From Rhizophlyctis rosea (lineage: Eukaryota; Chytridiomycota; Chytridiomycetes; Rhizophlyctidales; Rhizophlyctidaceae): a stretch of DNA of 64,000 nucleotides. The DNA is taken from contig JADGJC010000142.1 of NCBI GenBank assembly GCA_027596075.1, forward strand, positions 1 through 64,000. Reading direction: 5' to 3'. The position numbers and the translations under genes are program-made. Below are positions 34,009 to 44,557 of this stretch, piece after piece (position 1 is the stretch's first letter; every line of letters begins with the position of its first letter). The notes under the pieces are model-generated. The model was not told the DNA's origin. It did no database searches and worked only from the letters and a program-made list of their open reading frames with translations.

Positions 34009-34928
34009 CTATCCAAAAATCGCCCTCCTCAACTCCCCATAAGCCTTCTCAACCTCATCATTAACCACAACAACATCCACACTCCCCTCCTTCAACCCCC
34101 ACTCCAACTCCCCCTTCGCAATCCCCAACCGTTTCTGCAAACTCTCTTCCGTCTCCGTTCCGCGGCCCCGCAATCGCTGTTCAAGCGCCTCAACGGATGG
34201 CGGGGCGATGAAGAGGAAGAGTGGCGGGGAGGGAAAGACGGCGGGTGAGGAGGAGGAGGAGAGAGTGCGTTGGAGGATTAGGACGCCTTGCATGTCTATG
34301 TCGAGGATTACGTGGCGGCCGGAGGAGAGGACTGTGTTTATTGATGCGTAGGATGTTCCTGGTGGGGGGAGCAAGTCAAGATGATGTGTGAATGGAGAGA
34401 TTATGATGGGGTTTCGAAACGAGGGATGGAGGGCATTCTTACCGTAATAATTTCCCGCGAATTCGGCACTTTCGACAAACTTCCCTTCTGAAATCTCCTT
34501 TTGAATCTGTTCACGGGAGACAAAGTGGTAGTCTTTGCCGTCTTGTTCTCCTGGACGGGGTTTGCGGGTCGTGTCTGTGCGTGTGGTGCAGAAGTTCAAT
34601 TCGACGTTGGGGAAGACGCAACGGAAGCTTGATCTTTATGAAGCGCGAAAGGACATACGTGAAACACTAAACCCAAACGTATCAGGGTATTCGGCGAACA
34701 GCTTTTTGATGAGGGTGGATTTGCCTGAGCCGGAGGGGCCGCACATTACGATGGGACGCGGGGTGAATGTGCCAGGTTTGTAGGAGGTGGGGTCCTGTTT
34801 TGGTCGACATATGTTATTTCCTGAAATGAAAACAAGGCAGCGAAGAGCATGATGTTGCGGCAGAACGCGTCTTTGCCCCTTACCACGCCATTTTTCTGCG
34901 TTCCGGAAGTGACGTCTACTGCGGGCAT
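34009..34928 (-). CDS. GUK1: Guanylate kinase
   Basis: It catalyses GMP + ATP to GDP + ADP in the cytosol. The start is [10 protein letters not shown] at 34928. The second exon carries [20 protein letters not shown], the P-loop Walker A, then [11 protein letters not shown]. Splicing at gtatgt...cacgcacag restores the GMP-binding [13 protein letters not shown] followed by [18 protein letters not shown] joins across the next intron to [20 protein letters not shown], then IDMQGV. The C-terminal part has [20 protein letters not shown] with the lid arginines, and the protein ends at 34009. The conserved S, R and Y residues of the GMP site are present. The exact first intron (about 34883-34797) is the least certain boundary. 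It is divergent from TIM10. Confidence 0.88.
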
Positions 34929-35200
34929 TGTCGTGACTGCAGGTTATGTCAGTCAAACTTCATCGCCTTTCGGTCACTGTCATTGCTTGTCGACTTACTG
35001 AAACGGTGTGGGCGGAGGGAAGGTGTTCGTCTCGTACTAAGTAGCGGCTTGGAAAGGAGGGAAAACAAAGACCACACTTTGGAGCGTCCTATTTGTCTGT
35101 GAGGACTGTTGCAGATGTGCGTGAGGAGGTTGCGGGATAGAGGTGGTCTGCAGGACATGCGCAACCTGGTCAATGTGGAGATGGGATTGTTTCCAAGATG

Positions 35201-35214
35201 GGCCCAAAAATAGC
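35201..35214 (-). promoter_or_regulatory. GCTATTTTTGGGCC element between GUK1 and TIM10
   Basis: The minus strand reads GCTATTTTTGGGCC, with the exact CTATTTTTGG core, roughly midway in the 514-bp divergent GUK1-TIM10 promoter. Confidence 0.35.
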
Positions 35215-35442
35215 TTTTTGGCACGGTCAGTTTGAGGGAAAGTGTTTGGGGGATGCCGTTTGTTTGGTGACGCGTCGTGACAAGCCTCCGAAAGTTGTTT
35301 ACCAAGCCACATCCCAGATTTCGTGGGTGATGATGAGTCTTCCGGCCTTCAGGTCTTCTCCAGCTCTTCGCTCCAATTCCATCCCAACCACCAAAACACA
35401 CCCCACTCGCAAACCCTTACCCCCCGTCAATACCAACAAACC

Positions 35443-35846
35443 ATGAGCTTCGGAGCATTCGGTGGCGCCGCTGCCGCCCAACAACAACTCAACATCGCAA
35501 TGGCAGAACAAGAACTAGTACGTTCTCTTCCGTTCCCTCTTCCCCTCTCACATCTCACTCACTAATCCGAAACCCAACAGGAAATGGTCACAACCCTATT
35601 CAATAAGTAAAGCCATCCACCCCCGTGTCCTCCCCACACAAACCAAATCATACTAACATCCCACCCCTCACCAGCATCGTAGACTCCTGCCACAAAAAGT
35701 GCATTCCCCCACGCTACCAAGACGGCGACCTAAACAAGGGCGAATCAGTCTGTATCGACAGATGCGTCGCAAAGTACTTTGCTGTTAACGCTAAGATTGG
35801 GGAGAAGTTGTCGGCCGCCGCGCAGCAGGGGCAGGTGTTGGCATAA
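35443..35846 (+). CDS. TIM10: Mitochondrial intermembrane-space chaperone TIM10
   Basis: Small Tim proteins form TIM9-TIM10 hexamers that ferry membrane proteins across the intermembrane space. Three exons (35443-35517, 35581-35606, 35675-35846) splice in frame to 90 aa, typical for the family. The twin CX3C motif is complete: CHKKC and CIDRC, the latter in NKGESVCIDRCVAKYFAVN. The first helix contains MAEQELEMVTTLFN and the second motif block PRYQDGDLNKGES is a TIM10 hallmark. The middle exon is only 26 nt. The N-terminus is Gly/Ala/Gln-rich. Confidence 0.92.
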
Positions 35847-36324
35847 AGGTGGTGGAGGGGGTGGGATAACTGTTTTCTGTTTACTTTATTTATGTATTGG
35901 GCTTTTAGATTGGGTTTGGATGTAATGTACATAGTAGGTTCTCACGCTGTTGACGGTCATGAGGTACTTTTTGTGGGTGGAGTGGTTTTGAATGTGTGGG
36001 TTTGGATGGTGAGATGTTGATGACGGGGAGGAATATTGAAGGACGAAAAGGGGCAGAGATCATCGATGATGGATGGGAAAATGCAAAATGATCGTGCGAT
36101 GGTGCTGCATGTTGGTATCCGGAGAACTGGATGGACCGTAGAGGAAGCGATATGTCATTCAGCAAATGCAAATTATCGCGACAACTCGGTAGCCGCACCC
36201 CTCCCTCCAAACTCCATATACATAAACAATTGCATCCCATATTCACGAACAAAATATGTACAGAAGGTAATCCCATCATCCTCATCACACCACACATCAA
36301 TCCAACCAAACCCACTGCCCACCA
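35847..36324. other. Convergent intergenic region
   Basis: Between the TIM10 and TAF10 3' ends. No gene-like frame. Confidence 0.5.
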
Positions 36325-37201
36325 TCACACAAAATAATCCGGCTTCTTAACATTCACACCATGCTCCGCCAACGCATTCGACAAATCGTCCATCGTGAGC
36401 ACGTTCCGCTTATCCTTGTATGCGCCCTTGCGGTCCTTAGCCTGAATTTGTTGAGCGCGGATTTTGGAGTAGTGGAGTGCGTCGTTGGCGACGTCTGCGA
36501 TGAATTTTTGGGCTGCGAGGGCCAGGAGGCGTTTTCTGGTGGGAGGAGGGAGGGTTTAGGGGGTACGTGAAGGGGAGAATGGGGACATAGTAGGTACGTA
36601 ATGGGGAGAAGGAACTTACAGACGCGTGTCGTCGCATTCGAATCCTGATCTTGCGAGGTAGTAGTCTGTTACTGCGTCTGGGATCTGCGTGGTTGCACGA
36701 CATAGCAGGGTCAGATCGGGATTAACATAAAAAAAACCTCCGTACACATTCGCCAACACATACAAGTGGCTGGTACTCATCCATCAACAACAAAAGCTCA
36801 GCAAGATTCCGTTCCTTCTTCAATGCATCCGTCTCCCGCTTTGTTTTTCGTCGCTTTGGCGTGGGTTCCTCCGGAACGTCCCCCTCCTCCCCACCTTCCT
36901 CCGCCACTTCTTCTCCCTCCCGTTCAGCGTTGTCGTCGACAGGAGCTTCGTCTTCTGGTCCTGCTGGCCCTTTTCCCTTGTCCGCTGACCCGTTGGTATG
37001 TGCCTCGTCCTGCTCCGTGTTGCCGACGGCGGGGTCTTCGTCCATGGGTGTTGCGCCGCTTGTGTCTGGTTCGTTGGGTTGAAATGGCGTTGGGTGGTCG
37101 GTTGGTTCGGGCGCTGGGGTCTTAAGTGTTTGTGTGAGCGGTGAGAAAAGATCCCTCTGTGAGATTGAGTTAGCGCATACCTCTGTGTGAGGGGAGTCCA
37201 T
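36325..37201 (-). CDS. TAF10: TFIID/SAGA subunit TAF10
   Basis: TAF10 is a histone-fold protein shared by TFIID and SAGA, pairing with TAF3, TAF8 or SUPT7L. Three exons (37201-36764, 36684-36620, 36535-36325) splice to 237 aa. The N-terminal 125 residues are acidic and Pro-rich. The histone fold begins at LAELLLLMDEYQPL joined to IPDAVTDYYLARSGFECDD. It continues with KRLLALAAQKFIADVANDAL, and the conserved end is LTMDDLSNALAEHGVNVKKP. These match the TAF10 signatures 'tPtIPDaVt.yYL.raGfe' and 'LtmeDL..aL.EyGin..kP.Yf'. The middle exon is 65 nt. Confidence 0.92.
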
Positions 37202-37730
37202 TGACAGTCTGGGGGAGCTGAGTAGTAAAAGGTAACGACAGATTTTTTTTCAGGTCTGAAGAAAGACAGCAGTTAGGTGTGGACCGCGCCCGACCATGTG
37301 CAGATTTGATGCTCACGCTGACGAGAGTTTTCAACGAGACAGAGTGCTGGGGACGGCGTTGAAGGACAGATTGCAGAAACGATTGGTGATCGGCAGTAAG
37401 GGTTCAAGCGAAGGAAAGCATGGGAAAGTAGAAGTTGGGTGCTGGGAGCTCAGTTGGACAGGCGCGCTTGATCAGTGAATTGATCAGTCACGTGGAGACA
37501 GATACTGTGCCACCCTCAGTTCTCCACGCCTTTCCAACCAATGCTTTCCTTATGCTTTTCTCACCATCACTTCCCAAATTGACAACTTCATCTTATACTT
37601 GAAACCCACTGTCGACTGTCAATATTCACGATACCGCAATTTGCCCCGGACCATATCTTTTCAACAACAAAACGGACGCGTGACCTAAATCCTGACACCT
37701 CACGCACGCCAACACTCCCACCACCAGATC
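37202..37730. other. Divergent intergenic region
   Basis: Between the TAF10 and F-box-like gene starts. No open frame is convincing. Confidence 0.5.
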
Positions 37731-39787
37731 ATGACCACCCCTCACCCCTCCACAATCTTCCCACCCGAAGTCTGGATCCCCATCCTCTCCTACCTCCCCC
37801 ACACCTCCATCCACGCAATATCCAGAACCTCCCACCACTTTCTCTCCCTCACCCGCGACCCCTACGTCCGCGCATGCATCATCTGGCACCGTTACGGCGA
37901 CCACCCCATCGCGCTCTACCACGCTTTCACGTCCCACAAACGCGTCCTCACTCCCGAAGTCGCGACTCTCCTGGCAGGAGCGGGGCGTGGAGCGGGGAGC
38001 GGCGTGACGGGTATTGTGGGTGGGAGAGGGGAGAGTGGTGGAGGGGTGAGGATTCCGCGGTTTTTGCTGCAGATGGTTCAATATCACCAAGCGGATTGCA
38101 CGGTACGCCAATGCCCTTGTGGTGGACGCATATCTACATCGTTGCCACGTACCTGTAAGAAATGCGGCATCCGCAATGGCCACATCCGTGCCGCGCTGGA
38201 ACCTGTTGCGCAGCCGATGTCGGAACTCCTTTATGGATGGTTCATCACGCAGGGCATTACGCTGTACGGTCCACATGTACGTGCTCGCCGGTTTTTGTAG
38301 CAGGAAATGGGTTCTTTGATTGATCATAATTCAAACAGGTCAACTTCCTGGGAGATGACTATCGACTCTTCATGGATTGTTTGGCAAACGAAGACCTCCC
38401 AGGACTCCACACCCTCATCTTCCGTTATCTTTTCGTCCCATGTTCGACCACCATGTCAATTTCCGAACGCATCGACATGATATTCCGCGCATCACAACTG
38501 GACATAACCCTCCTAGACGGCCTAATCGCCAACGGTCTCTACTCCGTCATCGGCAATCCAGGTCTTCTCAACCGCCACCTGATGCGTCTCGTCGTCATGA
38601 GTCCGGATTTCTCGCTCGAGTCCCTGAACGCATACCGGGCCCGCGGGTTCCCATTACGAACTGATGCGCTGAAGATTGGGCTGTCGAAGTGCGATCGGAA
38701 GACGTTGGAGGTGTTGAGGGAGGTCGTGGAGGAGGAAACGTTGAGGGGTATTGCGGAGGATCTGTTTTATCGGAATTTTGCTGAAGATACGTGCTTTTCG
38801 GGGGAGTTGTGGAATTTCTTGGAGAGGGAGTTTGCGTTTGATGAGGGGTTTATCAATCAGACTGTTTATGATTCGTCAGCGGTGTCGAGCGCAAGGGGTT
38901 TCGAACCCACCATGACCACCGCCCCCTCCACATCCACCACACCCCCGACCCTCCACCCACCCCTCACACCTCCCACCCTGCGCACCCGCGCCGCCAAATC
39001 CTACAACCCCTCCAAAGCCTTCCGCTTCATCCTCGGCAAATACGGCCTAGACGATCCCCTAACGCACGCCTGCTTCTCGGACGCCATATCCCTCATCCCA
39101 ACCCTCCCCAACGAAGCCGCCCTAGCGCAGCAACTCGCGAAATCGGGCGTGCCGTACGAGCCGGGGCATGTACGTACGCTAGCGTGGTGCGCGACGCGGG
39201 TGAGCGGGTTGAGGAGGGTAGTGGTGCTTGATTTGTGTGAGGGTGTTGCGGGATTTGTGGAGGAGTGTGTTGATCGGTTTTGGAGGGATGAGAGGGGGAG
39301 GGAGAGGAGGGGGAGGGTGTTGGTGGAGTGGTATGGTGTTATTGAGGAGACTGTGAGGGTGTTGGAACTTGTTGTTGAGGCTGGGGAGGTTGCGGACGCG
39401 CCTGGTGTTGGGATGAAAGTCTCTGAATCGATGGAATCGGTGGAATCGTCTTCGCCTGGGAGGACGAGGGGTGGGTATGAGAGTCCGGAGTGGGGGGTGT
39501 ATCCGGAGACGAGGGAGAGGAGGAGGAAGGGGAAGGATGTGTGGGCTTCGCGGCCGGGGGGGAGGAGGTGTGCGGCTTCGGATGTTTTGAGGGAGTTGAG
39601 CACGATGTTGGGATGGTTGGGGGAGGCGTTGAGTACGGCGGAGTTGATGGGGTTTGGGAAGCGTAACTTGCCTGACTCGCAGATTGGACAACAGCTCGCG
39701 GGTGGGTTTGGCGATGTTTCGTGGGTGCAACGGGACGAACGTGGTGGCTGGGAAATGCAAAACGGGCCTGCAGACCAGGACGGCTAA
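37731..39787 (+). CDS. Large F-box-like protein, function unknown
   Basis: Two exons (37731-38276, 38339-39787) splice in frame to 664 aa. The N-terminus IFPPEVWIPILSYLPHTSIH, then ISRTSHHFLSLTRDPYVRA, fits a degenerate F-box (L/IPxEIWxxIlsyLp, then xxVSrxFxxLsrDPxxR). This type is followed by long helical C-termini in many chytrid proteins, as I recall. A Cys-rich patch at about residues 130-150 (CTVRQCPCGG...CKKCG) may bind zinc. The rest is helical without recognisable repeats, apart from low-complexity insertions at about residues 370-390 and 550-610. It could recruit substrates to an SCF ubiquitin ligase, but no substrate domain is evident. The ORF alternates several times between C-ending and G-ending codon blocks, most sharply near 39180. 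Confidence 0.7.
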
Positions 39788-39929
39788 GATGTGGTTTGAG
39801 GGGCAATGATGTTGAGGGGTGTATATTGATATGTGTAACTTTGCTAAAGAATGGTCGCCTTGGTGCAACTGTCCTGATCTTCTTTCCTCTGTCATTGGTG
39901 ACCGGCAGACATCCTGCAAGGGCATGATG

Positions 39930-39971
39930 TTGTCTAATCCCGTCTTTTCGTTGTCTAATCCCGTCTTTTCG
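39930..39971. repeat. 21-bp perfect tandem duplication
   Basis: TTGTCTAATCCCGTCTTTTC plus G occurs twice in direct succession, in the 3' flank of the F-box-like gene. Confidence 0.8.
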
Positions 39972-40340
39972 GTCCACGCAACCCGCAAATCATCATGCAA
40001 AGAAGCCTTGCCAACTAGGTTTCTGATCCGACATATATATTACAAAAGTGAGCCCTTGCGTGGCTTCGTTTCCTCCACAAACCAAATGGCAACTCCGCAA
40101 AGATCGACTCAAAATATAAACAAACTAACTGTACAATGAAACGCGAATATATCTTCCGGTTGACAGGAAATATGTTCGGCCAATATCATGAAAAATGAAA
40201 TATGCAACATGGAAACGTGAAAGGAGGCTTTGTGAGCTGCAACAGAGCCTTGCCAGCCGAAAGAGGGGCTGTCAATCTGTTGGCTGCATGTAAACATACG
40301 ATTTCGGATGAGAGAAAAAAAATGTCCATGCATGACGGCA

Positions 40341-41640
40341 TTATTTTAGTTCGCTGAGATAGTCCTTGGTCAGATCTAACGAAAATGAATGTTCAGCACA
40401 AGCATGTTACGAGCGCAATTCGCCCTCAACGAAGAAAGCCAAAATAACGCAACGAGGAGGGAACGCTTAAGAAGAGCAACCGCCTCTTACCAATCCCTTG
40501 CAAGTGCGTGTTGGTGATTTTGATCCGCTTGTTCACCTTCTTTCGCGACTTTGGCTTCACCTGCGGTTCAAATGTCAGTAAGAGGTCTTTTCGTTGAGAA
40601 GCCCTCACAAATCTTCTCTATCCGTTTTCCCACCTGTTGCTTGACAGCTGTACCGAACACTTCCATGGACTTCAAGCCAGCTGATTGGAAAGCAAATTCA
40701 GTATTCATATGCCAAAATCGAACACCCTGATGGAAGCGCCCATTTATAAGCAACGCCCTGCTTACCATCTTTCAAAGCTTGAGCCAAATCCATGTCAGTT
40801 GTCGGGATTTTGATGCCGTGCCAGTATGTCCGGAATTCTGTATTTTGAAGGTAAACGGGTTGTCAGAACCCCAGCGCATATTACGACCCGTGCTTTTGTA
40901 GTGCGCAATTTACTTGCCATCAGACATTGCCACATTGAGACTCTTGTCGTTCCAGAAAAGCGTCTTGGGCGTGTTGTCCTTGGTCCTGACGACGAGGATC
41001 TCGCCTTCGCGTTCGAGCTCCTATGCGCGGTGGGTTATGCTCTGCAAATCAGGGAAGGGGCGCTACATGACTGCCTGCTTACTTGTACAGCAGGCAAGAT
41101 CTCCGGCCACGACTCCTTCAATTCCCTGTAGTCTTGTCCAGCTATATGCTTCGCTCTATTTTGTTTCAAGAACTCGAGGAGCGCGTCTTTGCTTTTTATA
41201 GCATGTTGGGGCTATGAGGGGCATGAGAGTAACCCGTCAGTGAATGACAGCGTTTCCCATCGATGCGTGCGTAAGTCAACAAACGAAAGCTACCTTGTAC
41301 ATGTACGTCCTTCTGACAGCATCATAGATGACTTTGTCATTGTTTTTCAGGCTGTCCCAAACTGCCGGTAGAGGTGGTGCGACAGTGTTGTGGTTTTTCG
41401 GGGTGCGACGGAGTTGGTCTTCTTTCAGGGGTTTGTTTGCAAGCTGCATGTGAAGAAGGGGACGTAAATTAGTAAGGACGTACGTTCCACGCATGCAGGT
41501 GCCACAGTGTGAAAGAACATACAAACCTTCAGGGATTGGATGTACACTTGAAGGTACGATCCCGTTGTGGGGTTGATGGGCAATTCAGGGTAGTCCACTG
41601 TTTTGGTGAAGACGTTTCGGAGATCAATAACTGTCCAACG
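40341..41640 (-). CDS. TFA2: General transcription factor TFIIE subunit beta
   Basis: TFIIE-beta bridges Pol II, TFIIH and promoter DNA. The gene is cut by many introns and I reconstructed its order from conserved blocks on the minus strand. About 41590-41530 reads TGSYLQVYIQSLK, then PLKEDQLRRTPKNH and PAVWDSLKNNDKVIYDAVRR with YMYK, the first winged helix. About 41210-41110 reads SKDALLEFLKQNKAKHIAGQ and DYRELKE. About 41020-40920 reads ELEREGEILVVRTKDNTPKT, then LFWNDKSLNVAMSDG. About 40840-40740 is the FRTYWHGIKIPTT region with DMDLAQALKDG. The last part is KPKSRKKVNKRIKITNTHLQ spliced to DLTKDYLSELK and the stop at 40341. That order and the basic C-terminal motif match yeast Tfa2 and human GTF2E2. 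The 5' end is unresolved. Confidence 0.78.
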
Positions 41641-43265
41641 CAAGGATTTTCACAAAGAGCGGGCGTACAAGCAGAACCAGGCGCCATCTTGCTTTGAAAC
41701 TGACAGAGTCAGTGTGAACAATATGTGGGATTGAGCACGGCCGCCAGAAACTGAAATTCGACTTTTCGTCAGCCTTATTGAGATTAAGGAGTATCATGTT
41801 GCCATTGCTTCTCACCAAAATACTCGTCGATATCGTACACCAGCCTTATGCTGTCTTTTGATGGGAAGATAGATTGCTCTGCGGAAGGATGCTGGTGGGA
41901 AGATTTTGGGAAGGGACAGTCGACAAGTCAGACCGGACCAGGAATTCCGCAGGGGTCTAATTTTAGCACGTGCAGTACCTAAAAACAGAACCCACACGTA
42001 AGCAACTGCGCACCAAATCCACCAATCAAAGCCCTTGCTTCTTTTGATATTCCAGAGCGATCCATCCAAAAAATCTATAAATACAGGCTCCACCCCACCA
42101 CTTCTCCATTCCGATGGCATACACTTTTACACTCTCGACCTCCACACATTCCCGGGTCCAACGATCTCGAGTCGGTCGTTCCTCCCAATACACCTCACAT
42201 TCCCACTTCCGGGATCTTACCGATGCGAGACCACAAGTCGCTTGGCACCGAAGCACACAGGAAGCCTGTTGTCTGTTTTCGAACAGCGCAACTCGAGTCC
42301 ACCCTTTCGTAGTGTATATTTCGTCGCCAACGCATCGAACACCAACCTCCGATCTGGGCCTTGAGCTTCCTTCGGGTTGTTCGGTTTGGGTTATTGACGG
42401 CAACTCTATATTTCATGTCCTTTCCGTGTGCCACTATGTGGTTGTTGCGGTTTGGAAAAACCATAGAGCTGACATTTTTGTGTATAACAACCTCTCGTTT
42501 GAGGTATTCGTGCTGACTGGGTCGAATTCTCAGCAGTATGAATTCTATGTCGAGTTTTGTTGGGCTTTTAGTTGGTCTTCCGATTCCCTCAAGACTGCCA
42601 AAATGGGCACTTTATCCTGCTGCTGGTGCATTATATTTGTCCTGCGAATAAAACTCCAGTCATCCCCCGCCATATACTGACGGAAACATACCAATGAGAT
42701 TACATATAGTGCCCGTCTCCCCTGAAAAATTCATGCATTTGACTGGCTCTCATGACTGTGCCACTATTCCCTGCTTCTTGGGTCCTGTCAAGTTTCATCC
42801 ACTCCTGTCAAAACCAACACGCCCTGCCGGAACAACGGCAACTCAACCTTACCTGCATAATTCCCCCAAGAGCTTTGTGGGAGACTGTCCAGTCTCCCCC
42901 TCCTGCGTAAACGTTGCTGTTTTCTGCTGTCGCATTTCTAGTTGGCGGTCGCTCCGCTAGGCTTCTCTTACAACAGGGTACCATTGGGCCCACTTCCCTC
43001 GGTCGCCAGTCGTCTGTGCGTGTTGTGCTTGATAAGGTGACAATTTTCGCTGAAATTCATCGTCCAGTACCCAATTTTACACTTAGTTCTTGTCACATCA
43101 GGGTTCCATTGTCCTTACTCTCATTGAATTACTCGCTGTTTGACCATTTGCAGTTTCAGTTTCGGTTGATAACCCTCGACCTACCTCCGGGTAGATAGAA
43201 CTCCATGACTTCCAAGTCGCATGGGTGGGCAGCAATACTTACTTATCTAACAGTAACGGACAACA
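41641..43265. other. No recognised gene
   Basis: It may include the first exon of TFIIE-beta (for example the ATG near 41690). A plus ORF at 42114-42680 (188 codons, MAYTFTLSTSTH) is open but has no recognisable domain and an unusual Cys/Trp-rich composition. The last 100 bp before 43266 are the promoter of Myb gene B. Confidence 0.35.
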
Positions 43266-44351
43266 ATGGCAGTCCATAAGCGTTTCTCCGCACCCTTCCC
43301 CATCCCTTACCAAGTCACCCTTTTTGCCCGCTCCCTACGTGCCATCCCTCACTTTGCGACCGCAATCGGACCTTCCTCCTTCGCCCTCCCCCATGCTGCC
43401 ATCGCACCGCCGGGAAACCTTTACCGTCCACCTCTTACCGCCTTCCTGCTTTCTGCCTGTACCCTTCATACAACAACGGTCCAGCAAATCAACAATAGAC
43501 CAATCATTCCACCGCCAGCTCAAACGAGACGCAAATGGTGGCAGTGGGAGGATGACATTCTGAAGACTGAGGTTGAGCGAGCGCGGGCTGTTGGCACCAC
43601 ACCGCGATGGACCTGGATTGCCAAACAGCTGAATCGCAAAGCATGCAACGTACAGAAACGATGGGTTGATTGCCTTAATCCTTCTTACAAACGGTTGCCG
43701 TACACGTCACAAGAAGATATGGATCTGTTGAATCATGTAATCCCTTTGAAAGCCACGAATCATACGAATCAAAGGGTATCCTGGGTGGAGCTTTCTCGTA
43801 AATTCAACCGGTCGCCCCTTTCTCTGCGAGATCGGTGGCGGGTTTTGGAGCCGGGGAAGAGGGGGGATAAATTCACTCCAGAAGAAGATGCATTGATCAG
43901 AGCGGAAGGGATCCGGGCTTTGAAGGAGGAGAGATTGCCTGATTGGATGGGCCTTGAACTTAAACGTGGTAAAGACCGAATCAGCCTTAGATGGTGGCAA
44001 ACTATTCACCCTCTGATTCTGAGAGGAGTGTGGACAACAGAGATGGAGGAAGCGGTCTTCCAGGAGGGCGAGCAGGCTAGACGAGAAGAAAGACGTCCCA
44101 ACTGGGCAGATGTGGCCAGGCAAATTGGATCGACTGAGCCTATTGTCTTTGGAAAATGGAGGAATCAGTTGGACCCAAATCTTAAGAAAGGAGGTTGGGA
44201 ACAGGAGGAGCTTGTCAATTTGGAAGAATGGCGCAAGCAGGGATTGGGATGGGCCGCAATTGGGCGAAAGTTGCGTCGATCACCGGCTGTAGTTTATGGG
44301 AGGTACCAGATGCTGTCGAAAGCATCAAACCCTACGCATCCAAATGGATAG
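43266..44351 (+). CDS. Myb/SANT-repeat protein B, likely mitochondrial
   Basis: A single-exon gene of 361 aa. The first 75 residues lack acids and contain Arg/Lys, Ser and Leu (MAVHKRFSAPFPIPYQVTLF, then ARSLRAIPHF), a plausible mitochondrial presequence. Then RPIIPPPAQTRRKWWQWEDD opens five Myb-like repeats of about 50 residues. Repeat starts are KWWQWEDDILKTEV, RLPYTSQEDMDLLN, GDKFTPEEDALIRAEG, RGVWTTEMEEAVFQEG and KGGWEQEELVNLEEW. Each ends with an RW or LDP-type helix-3 segment (VQKRWVDCLNPSYKR, LRDRWRVLEPG, ISLRWWQTIHPL, VFGKWRNQLDPNLK). It is the cleanest uninterrupted member with E and C. Helix-turn-helix DNA binding is expected; the organelle role is inference. Confidence 0.82.
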   Translation: MAVHKRFSAPFPIPYQVTLFARSLRAIPHFATAIGPSSFALPHAAIAPPGNLYRPPLTAFLLSACTLHTTTVQQINNRPIIPPPAQTRRKWWQWEDDILKTEVERARAVGTTPRWTWIAKQLNRKACNVQKRWVDCLNPSYKRLPYTSQEDMDLLNHVIPLKATNHTNQRVSWVELSRKFNRSPLSLRDRWRVLEPGKRGDKFTPEEDALIRAEGIRALKEERLPDWMGLELKRGKDRISLRWWQTIHPLILRGVWTTEMEEAVFQEGEQARREERRPNWADVARQIGSTEPIVFGKWRNQLDPNLKKGGWEQEELVNLEEWRKQGLGWAAIGRKLRRSPAVVYGRYQMLSKASNPTHPNG

Positions 44352-44535
44352 GCATACCAATTTCTGCAAAATACGTTCTGCGGGCAAGATAATCATTTGT
44401 ATGAGGACCCTTGAGGGACTGTTTCGCTGTGGTTCAGATGATCATGTAAGGGCAGTTAGGCATTCTCTACTGAGAAAGCATAGCATGCAATGATAACTGA
44501 CAGATATATTCCGCACTTCATCCTACATGATACCG

Positions 44536-44545
44536 NNNNNNNNNN
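44536..44545. other. Assembly gap of 10 N
   Basis: Ten N bases mark a scaffold join between the Myb B and F-box-like genes. The true distance and order across it are unknown. Confidence 0.99.
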
Positions 44546-44557
44546 CCACCACCCCAT

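Noticed and set aside
39179..40000. 273-codon minus-strand Pro/Arg/His-rich ORF
   Set aside because: Antisense of the G-rich end of the F-box-like gene; low-complexity composition follows from skew, not coding.
42114..42680. 188-codon plus ORF as a gene
   Set aside because: No domain, odd Cys/Trp-rich composition, and it overlaps the probable 5' flank of TFIIE-beta; open by chance is as likely.
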